From NCBI RefSeq assembly GCF_014851395.1, contig NW_024040817.1, positions 29,111,976 through 29,175,975 on the forward strand: a stretch of DNA of 64,000 nucleotides, in the 5' to 3' direction. The DNA comes from Micropterus salmoides (taxonomy: Eukaryota; Chordata; Actinopteri; Centrarchiformes; Centrarchidae). Positions 33,511-44,697 of this stretch are shown one piece after another. The notes below the pieces were generated by a model that saw nothing but the letters and a program-made list of their open reading frames with translations, had not been told where the DNA came from and ran no database searches. The translations under genes were made by a program, and so were the position numbers. Positions within the stretch are counted from its first letter, which is position 1. Every line of letters begins with the position of its first letter.

Positions 33511-34374
33511 GTGTGGAGAATATGCTAAGTAATGTCAGACATTTCAAAGTTTACTTGCTCAAATCCATGAGCACAAGTGTTTCTTTGGCCGGTGATGAAT
33601 AAATTGAAGGGTCTGTTGTTCGCTCCTTGTTAGTAAACAAAATATTAATCCTAAACCCTAAGCATATTTTAAATTTAACATCATGCCATCATAAGAAAAA
33701 CTATACACATATCTGGCTAATTTAACCATTTGTGTGCTGTGTGTTTTTACTTTTTCTTCTCTCCATGTTAGCGTCAGGATTGGTTGCTCCTTCCACGCTT
33801 GTTTGTTTACCGCTCTTCTTTCTTCTCTTATAAGGCAGGTTTGCCCGGATTTTTCTCTCGTTTCTTGGCTTCCCCTGGTAACTCCTGTGTTTCACGTCAC
33901 AACGCTATAAACTGTGGGCAATTCCCTCAGGCAAAGCCTGCAGAAATGCGGACTTACGAAAAGGGTGCTAAAAGGCTCAAAATGTCTGCGAGAGAGTCCT
34001 TGCACACTTGACAATTTGACAGTGGGACAGCTGTAAACCCTCAAGGATTTACGGGTAAACCGCTTCAAAGTCTGTATGAATGTAATAGCATTTCATTCAT
34101 ACAGACAACCCTGTAGCCTCTGTGATTTAGGGAGGGGATCTTAATTCATAAACTGGCCAATTTCTGAGATGTTGCCCATGTGTATAATTGAATTGGCCAT
34201 ATTTTCTACCTCTAACTTTTCAATTGAACAGTGTGTTTATTCAACGGTATTTTTTTCTTCCTGTGCTTTGCTCGCTGGCAGACCAGGGTGAGGCTTGGTG
34301 CAGGAGGAAAGCGTTACTGTACAAGAGGATGCGAACTCTGGTGATGAACCAGAAAGAGGGAGAAAGACGCGCTT
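33511..34374. other. No gene recognised; contains hairpin
   Basis: No coding similarity. The inverted pair GTCTGTATGAATG (34070-34082) and CATTCATACAGAC (34094-34106) forms a perfect 13-bp stem with an 11-nt loop. Confidence 0.5.
34107..34147 (-). repeat. Short dispersed repeat, minus-strand copy
   Basis: CCTCTGTGATTTAGGGAGG (near 34118) is the inverse of CCTCTCTAAATCACAGAGG at 42038-42056, with similar flanks (AGATCC... and TTAAGAT), so about 45 bp are shared between the two places. Confidence 0.55.
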
Positions 34375-34590
34375 AGAAAAGACTAAAATGATGGTTAATG
34401 ACTAAAACTTGACTTCTTTTGACAAAATCAGACTAAAATACCCAGACTTTTTTCCAACTAAAACTTGATTAAAAGAAATAGCATACAGTGGACTAAATAT
34501 GACAAAAACTAACAAGGACATTTGATATAGGACTAAGACTAAGACAAAATTTTAAAAAGGCTGACAAAACTAACACTATTATCACAAAGT
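34375..34590. repeat. GACTAAAA-rich repetitive segment
   Basis: Multiple irregular GACTAAAA and related units ending in CTAACACTATTATCAC. It recalls the subterminal AGTTTTAGTT repeats of the element at 22809-24244 read on the opposite strand. It may be the end of a related hAT-type element; the other end was not found. Confidence 0.45.
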
Positions 34591-35459
34591 CTCTGAAGTC
34601 CCAATATATGATAATACAGTGATTATTGGCTAAAATCACTATTCCTCATTGCTAAATCCAACTGCAAAGTAATATCTATTATCATTTTCCACTGTATGTA
34701 TCATAGGCCTACACGAAGAGATCTGGGCCTGTATTTATCAAGCAAATTACTCATAAGAACACTGCTAAGGACTGACTTAAGAGTAAAAAAAAATCTTGGC
34801 TCAAAGCTGTGCTTAAAAGTTAGTTGTCAAGCATCATAGCTTAACTTGAGTGAAGTGTAGGACTAAATCTTAAGTGTCAGTCTTAGTGCTGATTCATGAC
34901 ACTTTGCTGTGCTGCAATTTTGGATGACAATGTAGGCAAGGACCAATCTGAATAGATTTCCTTATTGAAGAATATTCTCAAATAAATTCACAATGAATGA
35001 GGAGTTTATATTCAACACACATTTAACAATAAATAATTTTCAAGATAATAGATTATGATATAGGCCTACACATTAATAAATGAAAGATAAAAAAAAGTTT
35101 ATCTTTATATGAGCACCATCAAATGCACCTAGTGCTCCTGTATTGCTGGCTATTTTGCATGAACTGTGTTTGTTTCTGTCGGATTAGGGGATTAGGAAGT
35201 CGATGAAACGCGTGACAGTGTGTGGAGCTATAGGCCAAGTGCTATAATTGTTTCCATGACTATTCGGCTTATTGATGGTTGTGACGGGCCAAAATCATCA
35301 GCATTGCTGCTTTTGCCCTGTGGCAAAGAAACGAAGCGTCATCTTCACCTTCAATTTAACTGAAAACGCATTACTGCATAAAGTTAGTGGTGAGATGACG
35401 TCTCTCACCAACTCGCTAACAAAGTTTATGCCTGCGCATCCGACCTTCTTCCGAAAAGA
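34591..35459. other. No gene recognised; possible DNA-transposon end
   Basis: GGGCCTGTATTTATCAAGC at 34726-34744 looks like the terminus of a fish DNA transposon family, but no matching opposite end was located. No coding similarity. Confidence 0.35.
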
Positions 35460-35765
35460 GAGCCGCATGAGAACTCAGTACCCTTAGGGACAGGCCTCAT
35501 AATGGCTGCAGGTAGCCCCCTCGAGAGCTGCCTGGGCATGCGGCATCCCCAGACAAGACACACACAGGTCATGAGTGTCCCCAGCCGTGATGTAGCGCGG
35601 GCATGGGAAAACACTCTGCCTGAACTTCTCACCAGCCATCTCCTCTGCCAGACTTCCTTCCAGGTAAGAAAATTCCTCTCGTGGTTGTACTTTTCTCACA
35701 TGCCAGAGTACCTGCTGAATAGAAAAAAGCTGATGTGTCCTGTGTGCCGGCGTGCTTATATACAC
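35460..35765 (-). pseudogene. Retroelement gag-like ORF1 start
   Basis: The minus-strand frame includes FRQSVFPCPRYITAGDTHDL, CVSCLGMPHAQAALEGATCS and HYEACP. The pattern (C-P in a short cap, then DxHxxCVxCLGxxHAxxALxGxxC-x-HC-E) is one I associate with the N-terminus of ORF1/gag-like proteins in fish DIRS- or gypsy-type retroelements. The frame runs into stops after about 50 residues. A terminal segment with a TATA-like promoter sits directly upstream on the same strand (35766-35940). No pol sequence follows in the window, so this is a truncated 5' portion. Family placement is inference. Confidence 0.5.
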
Positions 35766-35942
35766 CTCCAGTTATGCCGTCACATGCTACTGTTCTAGCA
35801 ACACCAATAGGATTGGAGTAGTTTCCTTCATGATTCAGCCCTGCCACGCCCAGAGGCATTCCCATAGTGTCGTCACCGACGCAGTGTTTCATTCCCCTTC
35901 TCGGGGAACAAGGGTTATGTATGTAACCCGAGACGTTCCTTG
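35766..35942 (-). promoter_or_regulatory. Retroelement terminal segment with TATA box
   Basis: On the minus strand it begins with an AACGTCTCGGGTTACATACA block and an internal TTCCCCGAGAAGGGGAA palindrome (35893-35909), and continues to a TATA-like GTATATAAGCACGCC near 35753-35768, about 30 nt before the likely RNA start. The order (terminal repeat, TATA, ORF1) fits a retroelement 5' end. The palindrome is self-complementary over 16-17 nt. Confidence 0.45.
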
Positions 35943-36340
35943 ACAAAAAACACTATTTTTCAGGGAGTTTCTCTCATAAATGTATGACGACAATATTCAA
36001 GATAATTACATATTTATTCAATGTACTGCCAACAAACTGACAATTTGACAGGGACAGCGTACAATTAAAATAACTGCACCATTAGCTAGCAGCTAATTTG
36101 CATCTGTTGTCCCTGGCCACACAAAACAAAACAAAAGACACAAAACAACCACCACACAACCAACAACAAACACACTACATTAAATAACAAAATACATCTG
36201 TAAATGTTTGATACATAAACCCAATACAGAATACAGAAAATACAATCCAATCATTAATGGTGATTCTCCTGTGCTGATTTTAGTTTGAACGTTTGAAGCT
36301 GACTGCAAAACGTACTGAGTTTCTAATGTTTGTGGGTATG
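35943..36340. other. No gene recognised; A/C-rich tract
   Basis: A low-complexity A/C-rich stretch at about 36118-36178. Nothing else. Confidence 0.5.
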
Positions 36341-36687
36341 TAGGGCTGTCACGATAACTGCAAAATTGAAATACCGCGCTATTGGTCAAGCCTACCGCGG
36401 AGGATGGCAAGCACCGCAACAACAGCAATGTTCATACTGTAGACTTCAAGGCTTGTTAAATTAATAAATGAGTGCTTCAAAAGTTCCACAACCGTAACAA
36501 GCTCTGTAACGGCTGTATGTGACCCGACTTCAAACTCTGAAGTGTTGCCGTGTTTTGTGTTGTTTTACTGTTTATTTTAAAGGTTAGCTAACTTGGCGTT
36601 AGCATATTGCATGGCTAGCATGCTCTGCGATGTTGGACTGTTGTGAGGACAGTCCAGAGAAACTGTGACTTCACCATGACAGCCCTA
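36341..36687. mobile_element. hAT MITE (TAGGGCTGTCA ends)
   Basis: Ends TAGGGCTGTCA (36341-36351) and TGACAGCCCTA (36677-36687) are perfect inverted repeats, flanked by TGGGTATG (36333-36340) and TGTGTATG (36688-36695), an 8-bp duplication with one mismatch. That duplication length and the end sequence fit hAT. At 347 bp with no coding capacity it depended on a transposase from elsewhere. Confidence 0.8.
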
Positions 36688-37126
36688 TGTGTATGGAATT
36701 CCACTTCCCACTACTTTAACAGAGAAGGCAGATTGACCAAAGGATGTTTTTCTAAATTGCGGTACCAAATCACCCCTAGTAGATGCTCTTGTTCTACTGG
36801 CACTGCCACTGCCAGAAAATGCTATGCATACCCTAAGAGGAGGGGATGTGAGATTATGAATAACTTTAAACATTAGACATGCGTCCAAATAAAATAAGAA
36901 ATTATCAAAATTGAGAAAATTGCATTTTTTCAGGATGTTGCAATGATGATCATCCTTAGGCTTTTTATCTACATTTTACATTTGTTTTAGAACAAATACA
37001 TGGTCTTGAGCGTAGCCACACCAGCCTGTGACCAGGTTGTTACACAGTATGACAGATGGGGATAAAATACGGTACAGTATGTACAAAAGGTTTTGCATCA
37101 AACAGTGACAAATGGTGTCTAATACT
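36688..37126. other. No gene recognised
   Basis: Spacer between the hAT MITE and the minus-strand LINE; nothing identified. Confidence 0.4.
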
Positions 37127-37273
37127 CTAAACTGAATTATTAATCCTCACTATAAAATATATCGAAGTTGTCAGTTTGGCTGCAGCATGTTCTTTAGATC
37201 TTGCATGGGTAAAAATCCCACTGTCAGCAGCATACATTTGGATGTTAGCATTTGGACATGCTTGCGGGAGAAC

Positions 37274-37275
<2 letters not shown>

Positions 37276-37322
<47 letters not shown>
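37276..37322. repeat. (TA)n microsatellite inside LINE B reverse transcriptase
   Basis: About 23 TA units. The minus-strand frame stays open across it as a Tyr-Ile run, between RT blocks that are normally adjacent (FxxYIN-D-LP). Confidence 0.95.
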
Positions 37323-37324
<2 letters not shown>

Positions 37325-37607
37325 GAATAAAAGAGGTCCTAAAATAGACCCTTGAGGGACCCCGGAAGTACAGTTAGTAAATGAGGAATAATTATCATTC
37401 ACTCTTGTGCATGTTTTCTATTATTGAAATAGGATCCCCATCCAGGTCAGGGTACTAACAGATAAATTAAATTTAGAAAGTTTCAAGAGTAAAATGTTGT
37501 AACTTAAAACGTCTTAAAATCTAAATACAAACCGACGACACCACCTTTATCAAGGCTTTTGACTTTTGATTTGTTCCACCAAAAAACAATTTGCTGTTTC
37601 TGTCAAG

Positions 37608-37899
37608 TTATGTTTTTGGAAGCAAACTGCTTTGGGTACAAAGTAAATTCACCTTCATTTAGATGAGAGACTAGCTGATCACAAACCACCTAATCTGCAA
37701 TTTTAGACACAATTGGAAGGATACTAATTGGTCTATAATTTGATGTGTTTATGATGTGTTATGTTTTCGGAAGCCAAACTGCATTGGGTACAAAGTAAAT
37801 TCACCTTCATTTAGATGAGAGACTAGCTGATCACAAACCACCTTATCTGCAATTTTAGACACAATTGGAAGGATACTAATTGGTCTATAATTTGATGTG
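37608..37899. repeat. Tandem duplication, about 151-bp period
   Basis: 37608-37747 and 37759-37899 match at nearly every base over 140 bp (differences include a C/T at about 37616/37767 and one inserted base), separated by 11 bp. Both lie in the same RT block of LINE B, so the reading frame is duplicated in a dead copy. Confidence 0.9.
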
Positions 37900-39341
37900 A
37901 CAGTTCTATCACCTGATTTTAAGATTGGGATCACAACTGCAGCCTTCCAGAATGAGGGGAATAGGAGTTTGTTATTGACAAGTTTATCAGATGAGCTAAA
38001 GGCTTACATAGTATGAATTTATTTAATTTTTAAAAAAATCTTTCATCAAAATCAAAAACATCCTTAGACTTGGACCCTTTCAAGCGTGTTTTCATTACTG
38101 TATGTTCTGAGACGTTTGGAGCAATTGTGAAAACAGGGAAGTCATTATTTGCCGATTCGATTACTCTTGGACGCTGTACTGAATCTACAAAGAATGAATT
38201 AAAGATGGTTGTTTTTTTCCTTTTTATCTTCTATCACTTTTGTTTGTTCGTGTATTAATCAATTTTGAACATATCCTTCTTTGTAATTTTATTAATATTT
38301 TCCAAAATGAATTTACTATTTCCCTTAGAGTCATCAATGAATTTAATAATGTAATCAGTTTTAGCCTGCCTTAGTTCTTTTACTACTTTATTTAGCAATT
38401 CTTGGAATTTTCTCCTGTCATGTGGTAGTCCAGATTTAAGAGTTGCCTTCAGTGCTAAGTCTCTTTGCTTCATTAGCTTCCAGAGATGCTCATTTAACCA
38501 TGGCAGATTATATTTTTTGTGTAAGACCTTTTTGCAAAATTTTTTGTCACACTAACTCTAGCCATCATAATATTAGAAGTCTTTTGTAATGTAATGTAAT
38601 CAGACTGCAGAACCTGATTCCAGTCCTAGTGCTTTAATTTATTCTCCAATGGATCGACTAAGGTTTTGGGTATATCATTAAAATAACTTTGACTCTCTTT
38701 TCTATCTAAGAATCGTTGTTTTGTCACTTTTTTATAAGAATGCAGGTCAGATTATGATCTGACATGCCAGTTATCAAATTAAAATATTTTGTAAATCTAT
38801 CAGACTTATTACTAAAAATAAGATCTATCTGTGTTTGTGATGATTGAGTAACCCAAGTTGGGCTTTGAATCATTTGAGTGAGATTGTACTTATCTGATAT
38901 ACTTTTGAGTTTTTTACTGCTTGCTTTCTCGGTCCATTTTATGTTAAAATCACCTAATACAGTTTATTCAGTCTTATTACCAATATCCTTTAATAAGGAT
39001 TTTAATTTGTCATAAAAAATATTGGTATAATTTGGGAGTTGGTATATACCTGTAATAGTAAAGGACATATGAGGCGACAATACAATACAAAGAGACTAAT
39101 ACTTTCAAGTTCTTGTGAGGAATTAAGATGCACTTCTACACATTTAAAGTGATTTTGAACATACAAGAGACTCCTACTCCTCCTCTGCATAATTTTCTGT
39201 CTTTCCAAAAACCTTGATACCCAGGTATAGCAAACCTTGGTGATGATTCAGTTAACTGAAATAAAAAGAAAGTCTAATTTGGAGTCTATCAGCAAACCAC
39301 CTAGCAATCCTTTAGGTTTGAGTCATTTGTCCCACAAGGCT

Positions 39342-41311
39342 TTAGGTTGGTAGGTGGTTAGGTTTACCGTCACAATATAACAAGTGAAATTGAGTTTTAC
39401 AACTCCTTTCTGCTACATAGCAGACAATATACCTCAGTGCTGAGGATGAATTACTGTTTAATAGTCTGATAGCTATAGGGAAAAAGCCGCTCTGCAGTCT
39501 GGTAGTGTGGCAGCATCTATATCTCTTCCCAGAAGGCAGCAGGGTGAACAGGCTTTGGCTGGGTGGGTACTGTCCTTTAGTATCCTTTGGGCTCTGTGTA
39601 GGCACCTCACCTCACCGATATCACTGATGCTCAGGAGATGGGTATCGGTGATCTTCTGAGCAGTTTTAATCACCCGCTGCAGAGTCCCCCTGTCCTGGGC
39701 CTATGCCAGTTAGTGATGTTTCCAGTCATGATGCTTTCTTTCTTGCTCCTCTGTAAAAGCTGACAAGAACTTGGCGTGGGAATTTGGCCTTAAGCTTCCA
39801 CAAGAAATGTAGTAATTTTTGAGCTTTCTCCGACCAGCATGGAGATGTGAGATGACCATGTCAGGGTCTCTGTGATGCTGATTCCCAAGAACCTGAAACT
39901 GTTCACCTACTCCACCTCAGCTCCATTTATTTAGACAGGAGTGTGTGTCTTTATCTCCTTCTTCCTAAAATCAATGATCAGCTCCTTAGTTTTGGTGACG
40001 CTGAGCAGTAGGTTGTTCTCTGAGCACTACTCTACAAGATGATCAATTTCCTTCTGATATGAAGTCTCATCGTTGTTTGAAATCCGGCCGATGATGGTGG
40101 TGTCATCCGCAAACTTCACAACAGAGTTCTCTCCATGTCTGGTGATGCAGTCCTGGGTGTACAGCGTGAACAGGAGGGGGCTGAGCACACAGACCTGGGG
40201 GGCTCCGGTGTTGAGCAATAGAGTGGAGGAGGTGTGTCTGCTAATCCGAACTGACTGGGGTCTGTTTGTGAGGAAGTCCAATATCCAGTTGCAGAATGTT
40301 GTATTTAAACCCAGAGTGCTGAGTTTGCTGATCAGTTCCATGGGGGAGATTGTGTTGAACGCTGAGCTGAAATCCACAAAAAGCATTTTGATGTTTTTTT
40401 TCTCAAGGTGTGTGAGTGCTGAGTGGAGGGCAGTGGAGATGGCATCCTCTGTGGATCTGTTGGTTCTGAAAGCAATCTAGTGAGGCTCGAGGCTGGCTGG
40501 GATGTTGTTCTTTATGTGCTGAAGAACCAGTTTCTCAAAGAATTTCATTCAGATTAGACACGGCAGACTTTTTAGGTCCCGGAACGATGGTGGCTGTCTT
40601 GAAGCAAGAGGGAACCCTCTCCTGAGACAGTCAGATGTTGAAAATGTCAGTAATAACATCAACTAGCTGATTGGCTCAGGTTTTTAGTACATGGCCAGGA
40701 ATGTTAACAGACTCAGCTGATTTACTCATATTCACTCTTAGCAGGACTCTCCTCACATCTGTGGATACTGACAGTGGCCAGTCCTCTGGAGGTGGAGTAG
40801 ACTTTACAGCTGACTCCTTGTTGAGGAGATCAAAGCGAGCATAAAAGGTGTTTAGTTCATCAGGTAATGTGGCCTCACACATGATGGGGGATCTCCTGCT
40901 TTTGTAGCCTGTGATGTTTTTGATGGCCCTCCCACATATCGTTGGTGTTGTTGGTGTTGAGGTCCTTCTCCAGTCTTTAGCCTGATTTACTGGTTGAAAG
41001 AGTTCAAACTTCCTTTTAACCGCCATTCTATTTAAATTGTGTACATTCACTTGGATTAAATATCGCAACGTCTGCAAACTCAGGTATATCCGACAACAGC
41101 GGCTTTCCTTCTATGTTGCTGGCCCCAGATTAGAATGGACATCACCTGCCAGTGTAAGTGTAATCATCAGGTGGCTGATCAGCCTGTTGCATAGACAGGG
41201 AGATCTCAATGTTGAACGATCGAATTGATTTTGTAAAAACACAGTCAACATCAGAAAGGCTTGAGTCACGGAGAGACCTCTGCTTTGTTTTGGAACGTAC
41301 AAAACTAACAC
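39342..41311 (-). pseudogene. LINE C (L2-like): 5' leader, linker and RT, broken
   Basis: From high to low coordinates on the minus strand: a short N-terminal frame ending LAGDVHSNLGPAT (41111-41311); a linker frame with KNITGYKSRRSPIM, ATLPDELNTFYARF and EDWPLSVSTDVRRVLLRVN (40676-41077); an RT frame with MLFVDFSSAFNTISPMELIS, WILDFLTNRPQSVRI, TGAPQVCVLSPLLFTLYTQD and VVKFADDTTIIGRIS (40027-40386); and C-terminal blocks near 39473-39673 and 39342-39605 (RILKDSTHP, LLPSGKRYR). The FADD catalytic pair is intact; the RT motif has APQVC where APQGC is usual. The endonuclease is missing between the leader and the linker. Stops and frameshifts elsewhere make it inactive. It lies immediately upstream of LINE B in the same orientation. 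Confidence 0.8.
41112..41176 (-). other. Degenerate 2A-like motif at LINE C N-terminus
   Basis: The minus strand encodes LTLAGDVHSNLGPA, matching the D-(V/I)-E-x-N-P-G-P skipping motif at five of eight positions (D, V, N, G, P); the Glu and first Pro are changed. Several APE-type LINEs carry 2A-like sequences near their N-terminus. With the critical Pro lost, ribosome skipping would not be expected here. Confidence 0.4.
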
Positions 41312-42419
41312 AGGCTGGCTTTTATCCTATTCAACAGGTCAATTAACATTAAGACAAAGCGGATTTTTTTCCAGAGGTGCATATTTAGAATGCACGTTGA
41401 TAGTGTCAGGAGTTTAAAGACATGTTAATGTTTGAATCTAGTACTGTGGCGGCCAGCAAAGCCAGGGAGGTTTGTTGGCATTGCATTGAGTAAATTTGAA
41501 ATTATCTTCACAGTGTTCTTATTGTAGGCTAATTCCCTACAACTGCATATTAGGTCTAAGAATCCCAAATCTACAATTTAAAGTTAAGTGTTTTTTTAAG
41601 GAACCACATTGGTTTTCTTTGCAAGGCTGCAACACACACGCACACACCACTGCAATGGGTTAGGGATAGGTAGTGGAAAAATATATTATAGGCAACTTCG
41701 CAGTCGTATTTGGCAATGAGGAAACACTCGTGATTTGAGCACACAATCACCACATTATCAACCACATAGGGACTTTAGAGACTTTGCTGTGAATTGGGTG
41801 TATTTAAATGAAAACTGATTTGGATTTTTTGTGACTTTAATTTAAAGGAATTTCCACGTTTTGTTCTTGTAAATTAACAACTTTCATCTAGGATTCTTTT
41901 TGTTGGATTATTAACATCCACCCTGGCTTGGTATATTTTGATCACGTAATAGTCAGTCTAAAAAAAGGATGATTCAATTAGCACATACAGATGAAATAGA
42001 TCTCAGAAAATTCAGGCCCGTTAATTTAGTTAAGATTTCCTCTCTAAATCACAGAGGCTGCAGGGCTGTACAAAAGTAATGATTTAGTGTTAAGAATGAC
42101 TTCTGTTCAGCTGCAAGCCCAGTGGAACAAGTCAGGATAAAATCTAAAAATATTTTGGTGTGTAGTAGGCGTACAGATGTGGTTTGTAGTCAACATATAC
42201 AGGGTAACCTCGAGTTCACCACGAAGTTAACCTGCTCGGAGCAGTTTAGAGATGCAGTGTAAATTGCTATGGTAGCAGACCTCGGGTTAAACCTATTCAC
42301 ATTCCACCTAGTATGGGTTAATCAGGCACATGTTTTTTGTTCATGTTATCAGTCCCAGTAGATAACTTTTTATTGAATAAAACTGTTAAAAACATGCATT
42401 TTAGGTTAAAAAAAGAAGG
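41312..42419. other. No gene recognised
   Basis: No coding similarity. The shared 45-bp repeat noted for 34107-34147 has its plus-strand copy at 42013-42068. Confidence 0.45.
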
Positions 42420-42590
42420 TATGAATGTGAGTGTGAATAGTTGTCCAACTTTTTGTGCCATCTCTGTGATTGACTGGCGACTTGTCCAGGGTGTATCCTG
42501 ACTCCTGCCCAATACCAATGGGGATTGGCTTCAACTCCCGCGACCTTGCAAAGGATAAGTGAATATGGAAAAATGGATGGATGAACAAAA
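42420..42590 (+). repeat. Teleost short repeat fragment, plus strand
   Basis: Contains GAATGTGAGTGTGAATAGTT, TTGACTGGCGACTTGTCCAG, GGGTGTATCC, GGGATTGGCTTC, GATAAGTGAATATGG and a final ATGGATGGATGA, the middle and 3' parts of the common fish repeat, more diverged than the copies at 25335 and 51328. Confidence 0.7.
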
Positions 42591-44697
42591 TAGTTGCAAG
42601 GGTGAGCAAAATACCACGGGAGAGTAAACAGAACAGCAGGGAAGAACAGACAGAAGCTCCAGGAGCTGTTGTGTCTGACTAGTGCTAGCTTAGCCAGGCC
42701 AGCTAGCAAATTACAATTAGCTCGCTGGCCACAGCAGTAAGCTGACTAGACCTGCAAGTTGTCACAACTTCACCAAGCTTCTGGCCCCAACTATTTTGCA
42801 TGGACGAGTGAATGTCACCTTGTGGTATGACCAACCTCTAACTACAATGCCTCATTTGAATATCAAATAATTTGCCACCATTCTGTAACACACACTGCCT
42901 GTGGAGGAAGGGCCCATGGCAACCAGGCTGTTGGACAGAGTAGTCCAAAGGTAACTTGTGGTCTTTGTGAGTCCTGAAAGGCAAAATAGAGCAACTTCTT
43001 AAGAAGATAAAAGGTAGAGGTCAGGAACAGACAAGAATATGTTGATCCTATTTTTTCGATTCCAGGCCTATTCTACCTTGAATCACCTACTGCTTCAACA
43101 AACGCTATTTCATTAAAGTCAGTCTGGCTCACAGGGCACATCCACAAAGGCCATTTAGAAGGGTTAGTCGGAGATTCACATTACAGATGCAAACTGATAT
43201 TTACATGTGGTATTATTATTATTTTATGAATATAGTGTGTTTTTCTCACCAGCTGTCAAAGCAAATAACTTAAAGAGTACATGATTCTAAATGAGTGTGT
43301 GCTTTAAAAGGCAAGATGGGGAACCTGTACTTTGTTAAAGTGGGGATCAATGTGGCGGAGCTGATTAGGTGACAGACTTAATTATCTACGACAGGAAACA
43401 CACTGAAAAACTGTGGGAGACCCCGAGCCTTTTGTAAATGTAATTGGATTCTTACAGAGTCATGCTTTGAAAACATTACATTCAGTCTGTGACGGTGATT
43501 TTTCAGTTGCAATTGCTGTCAGATTTTATGAAGTTCGTCAAAAGAGCACCAAATTATTTTATATTTTCAAAGTTGTCAGCCAGCCAAGTTGTCAAATCTT
43601 TCTGACTCCAGTATTTCTAATTACTAATACTTTGAAAACTCCTCCAAGTGATAGATTGCTCCTCTGTGATTTATGACATCAATCAATTTAAGTAATAGCC
43701 TCAGCTTTGACCAACAAGTAGCAGACGATAAGCAAACTAGTGTTAACACATTTAATAACCTTAGGGGAAGAAAAGTCCCTTATCTTAAAGTCACTCCAGG
43801 TAATATTTTAACAGACATATTCTTATATTCATGTAAAAGTAGGACACAAAGAACAAGTCAGAACAGGTGCATCTTTGACCCTCCAAATTTATTTTCTTAT
43901 TCATAGAGTAATGGATTCTTCAGAGCAAGACATTCAGACATCAAGGAGAATCAAAAATAGGCCTGTGAGAATGTTAAAAGACATTAGACATGAGATAACT
44001 TTCACCCTCCTCCTCCATTTGCATCTTATCAAAGAAAGTAAAATAACTAATAGCTAGTTGATTGTTTCGTGACATTGCACCAAACCCTGAGGCTATTGGC
44101 GCCGCACAATAGGGCAACTCAGTAATTATTCAGTTTGGATTATTTATACTCACGAGTCGATTCAGCGTTGTGATCAGCTTCAGCAGGTCTGGACCAGAGG
44201 GAAAGGGGGGAAAGAGTGGCTGGATGTGTGTGCGGTATAACAATCATACAATCAAGGGCATGTGATCATAAAAACGTGTGACATTTCCAGCATTTCAATA
44301 ACTTCAATCTGTCAAATATCCTGTGTGGTAAAGTGTTGAACATAGAAATACAGTACAGTTTTGCAGATTTTGTTGTCATTGTATATGAAAATGTGCTGTA
44401 TAAATAAACTTGCCTAATGAGCTTGCTAATAACATTGAGTGTTACTTTGGGATCATTAAGTTGGACAAACAAAGCAGCTGTAGAGATTGTCTCTGAGAGC
44501 TGTCACAATTGGGGAATGTCTTACACTGACGTCAAGTATTGGGGAAGTAAGGTAGATATTTTTGATAGTATTTAAAGTTACTCGAAAAATGTGTATTGGA
44601 AAATAATTTAGGAGTCAACATAAGAAGTACTGTACTCACTTGTTATAAACAAGCCTGCAGCCATGCTTAGTTTAGTAGGTTTAATGTTTTATAATTA
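42591..44697. other. No gene recognised; isolated LINE tail
   Basis: No coding similarity. GTGCTGTATAAATAAACTTG at about 44392-44411 resembles the LINE D 3' end, suggesting a very short LINE remnant. Confidence 0.4.

Larger units (their letters stand above)
37127..39330 (-). pseudogene. LINE B: endonuclease and reverse transcriptase, broken
   Basis: Reading the minus strand from about 39330 down: the endonuclease region shows fragments of PGYQGFWKDRK, LGDFNIKWTEKASSKKL, SDKYNLTQM and SDHNLT (38740-39240), so the GDFN and SDH blocks survive with intervening stops. The linker includes LALKATLKSGLPHDRRKFQE and KTDYIIKFIDDSKGNSKF (38255-38473). RT blocks follow: ILKSGDRTVTSNYRPISILP and PMQFGFRKH (37749-37934), a stretch close to LLLKLSKFNLSV near 37470, then SGVPQGSILGPLLFGIYI (37330-37402). 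The catalytic YADD is altered to YAAD (QMYAADSG). A (TA)n tract sits between IYI and NVLPQ. A 151-bp tandem duplication repeats the RT segment at 37608-37747 and 37759-37899. It belongs to the Jockey superfamily; the exact clade is not determined. Confidence 0.75.
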
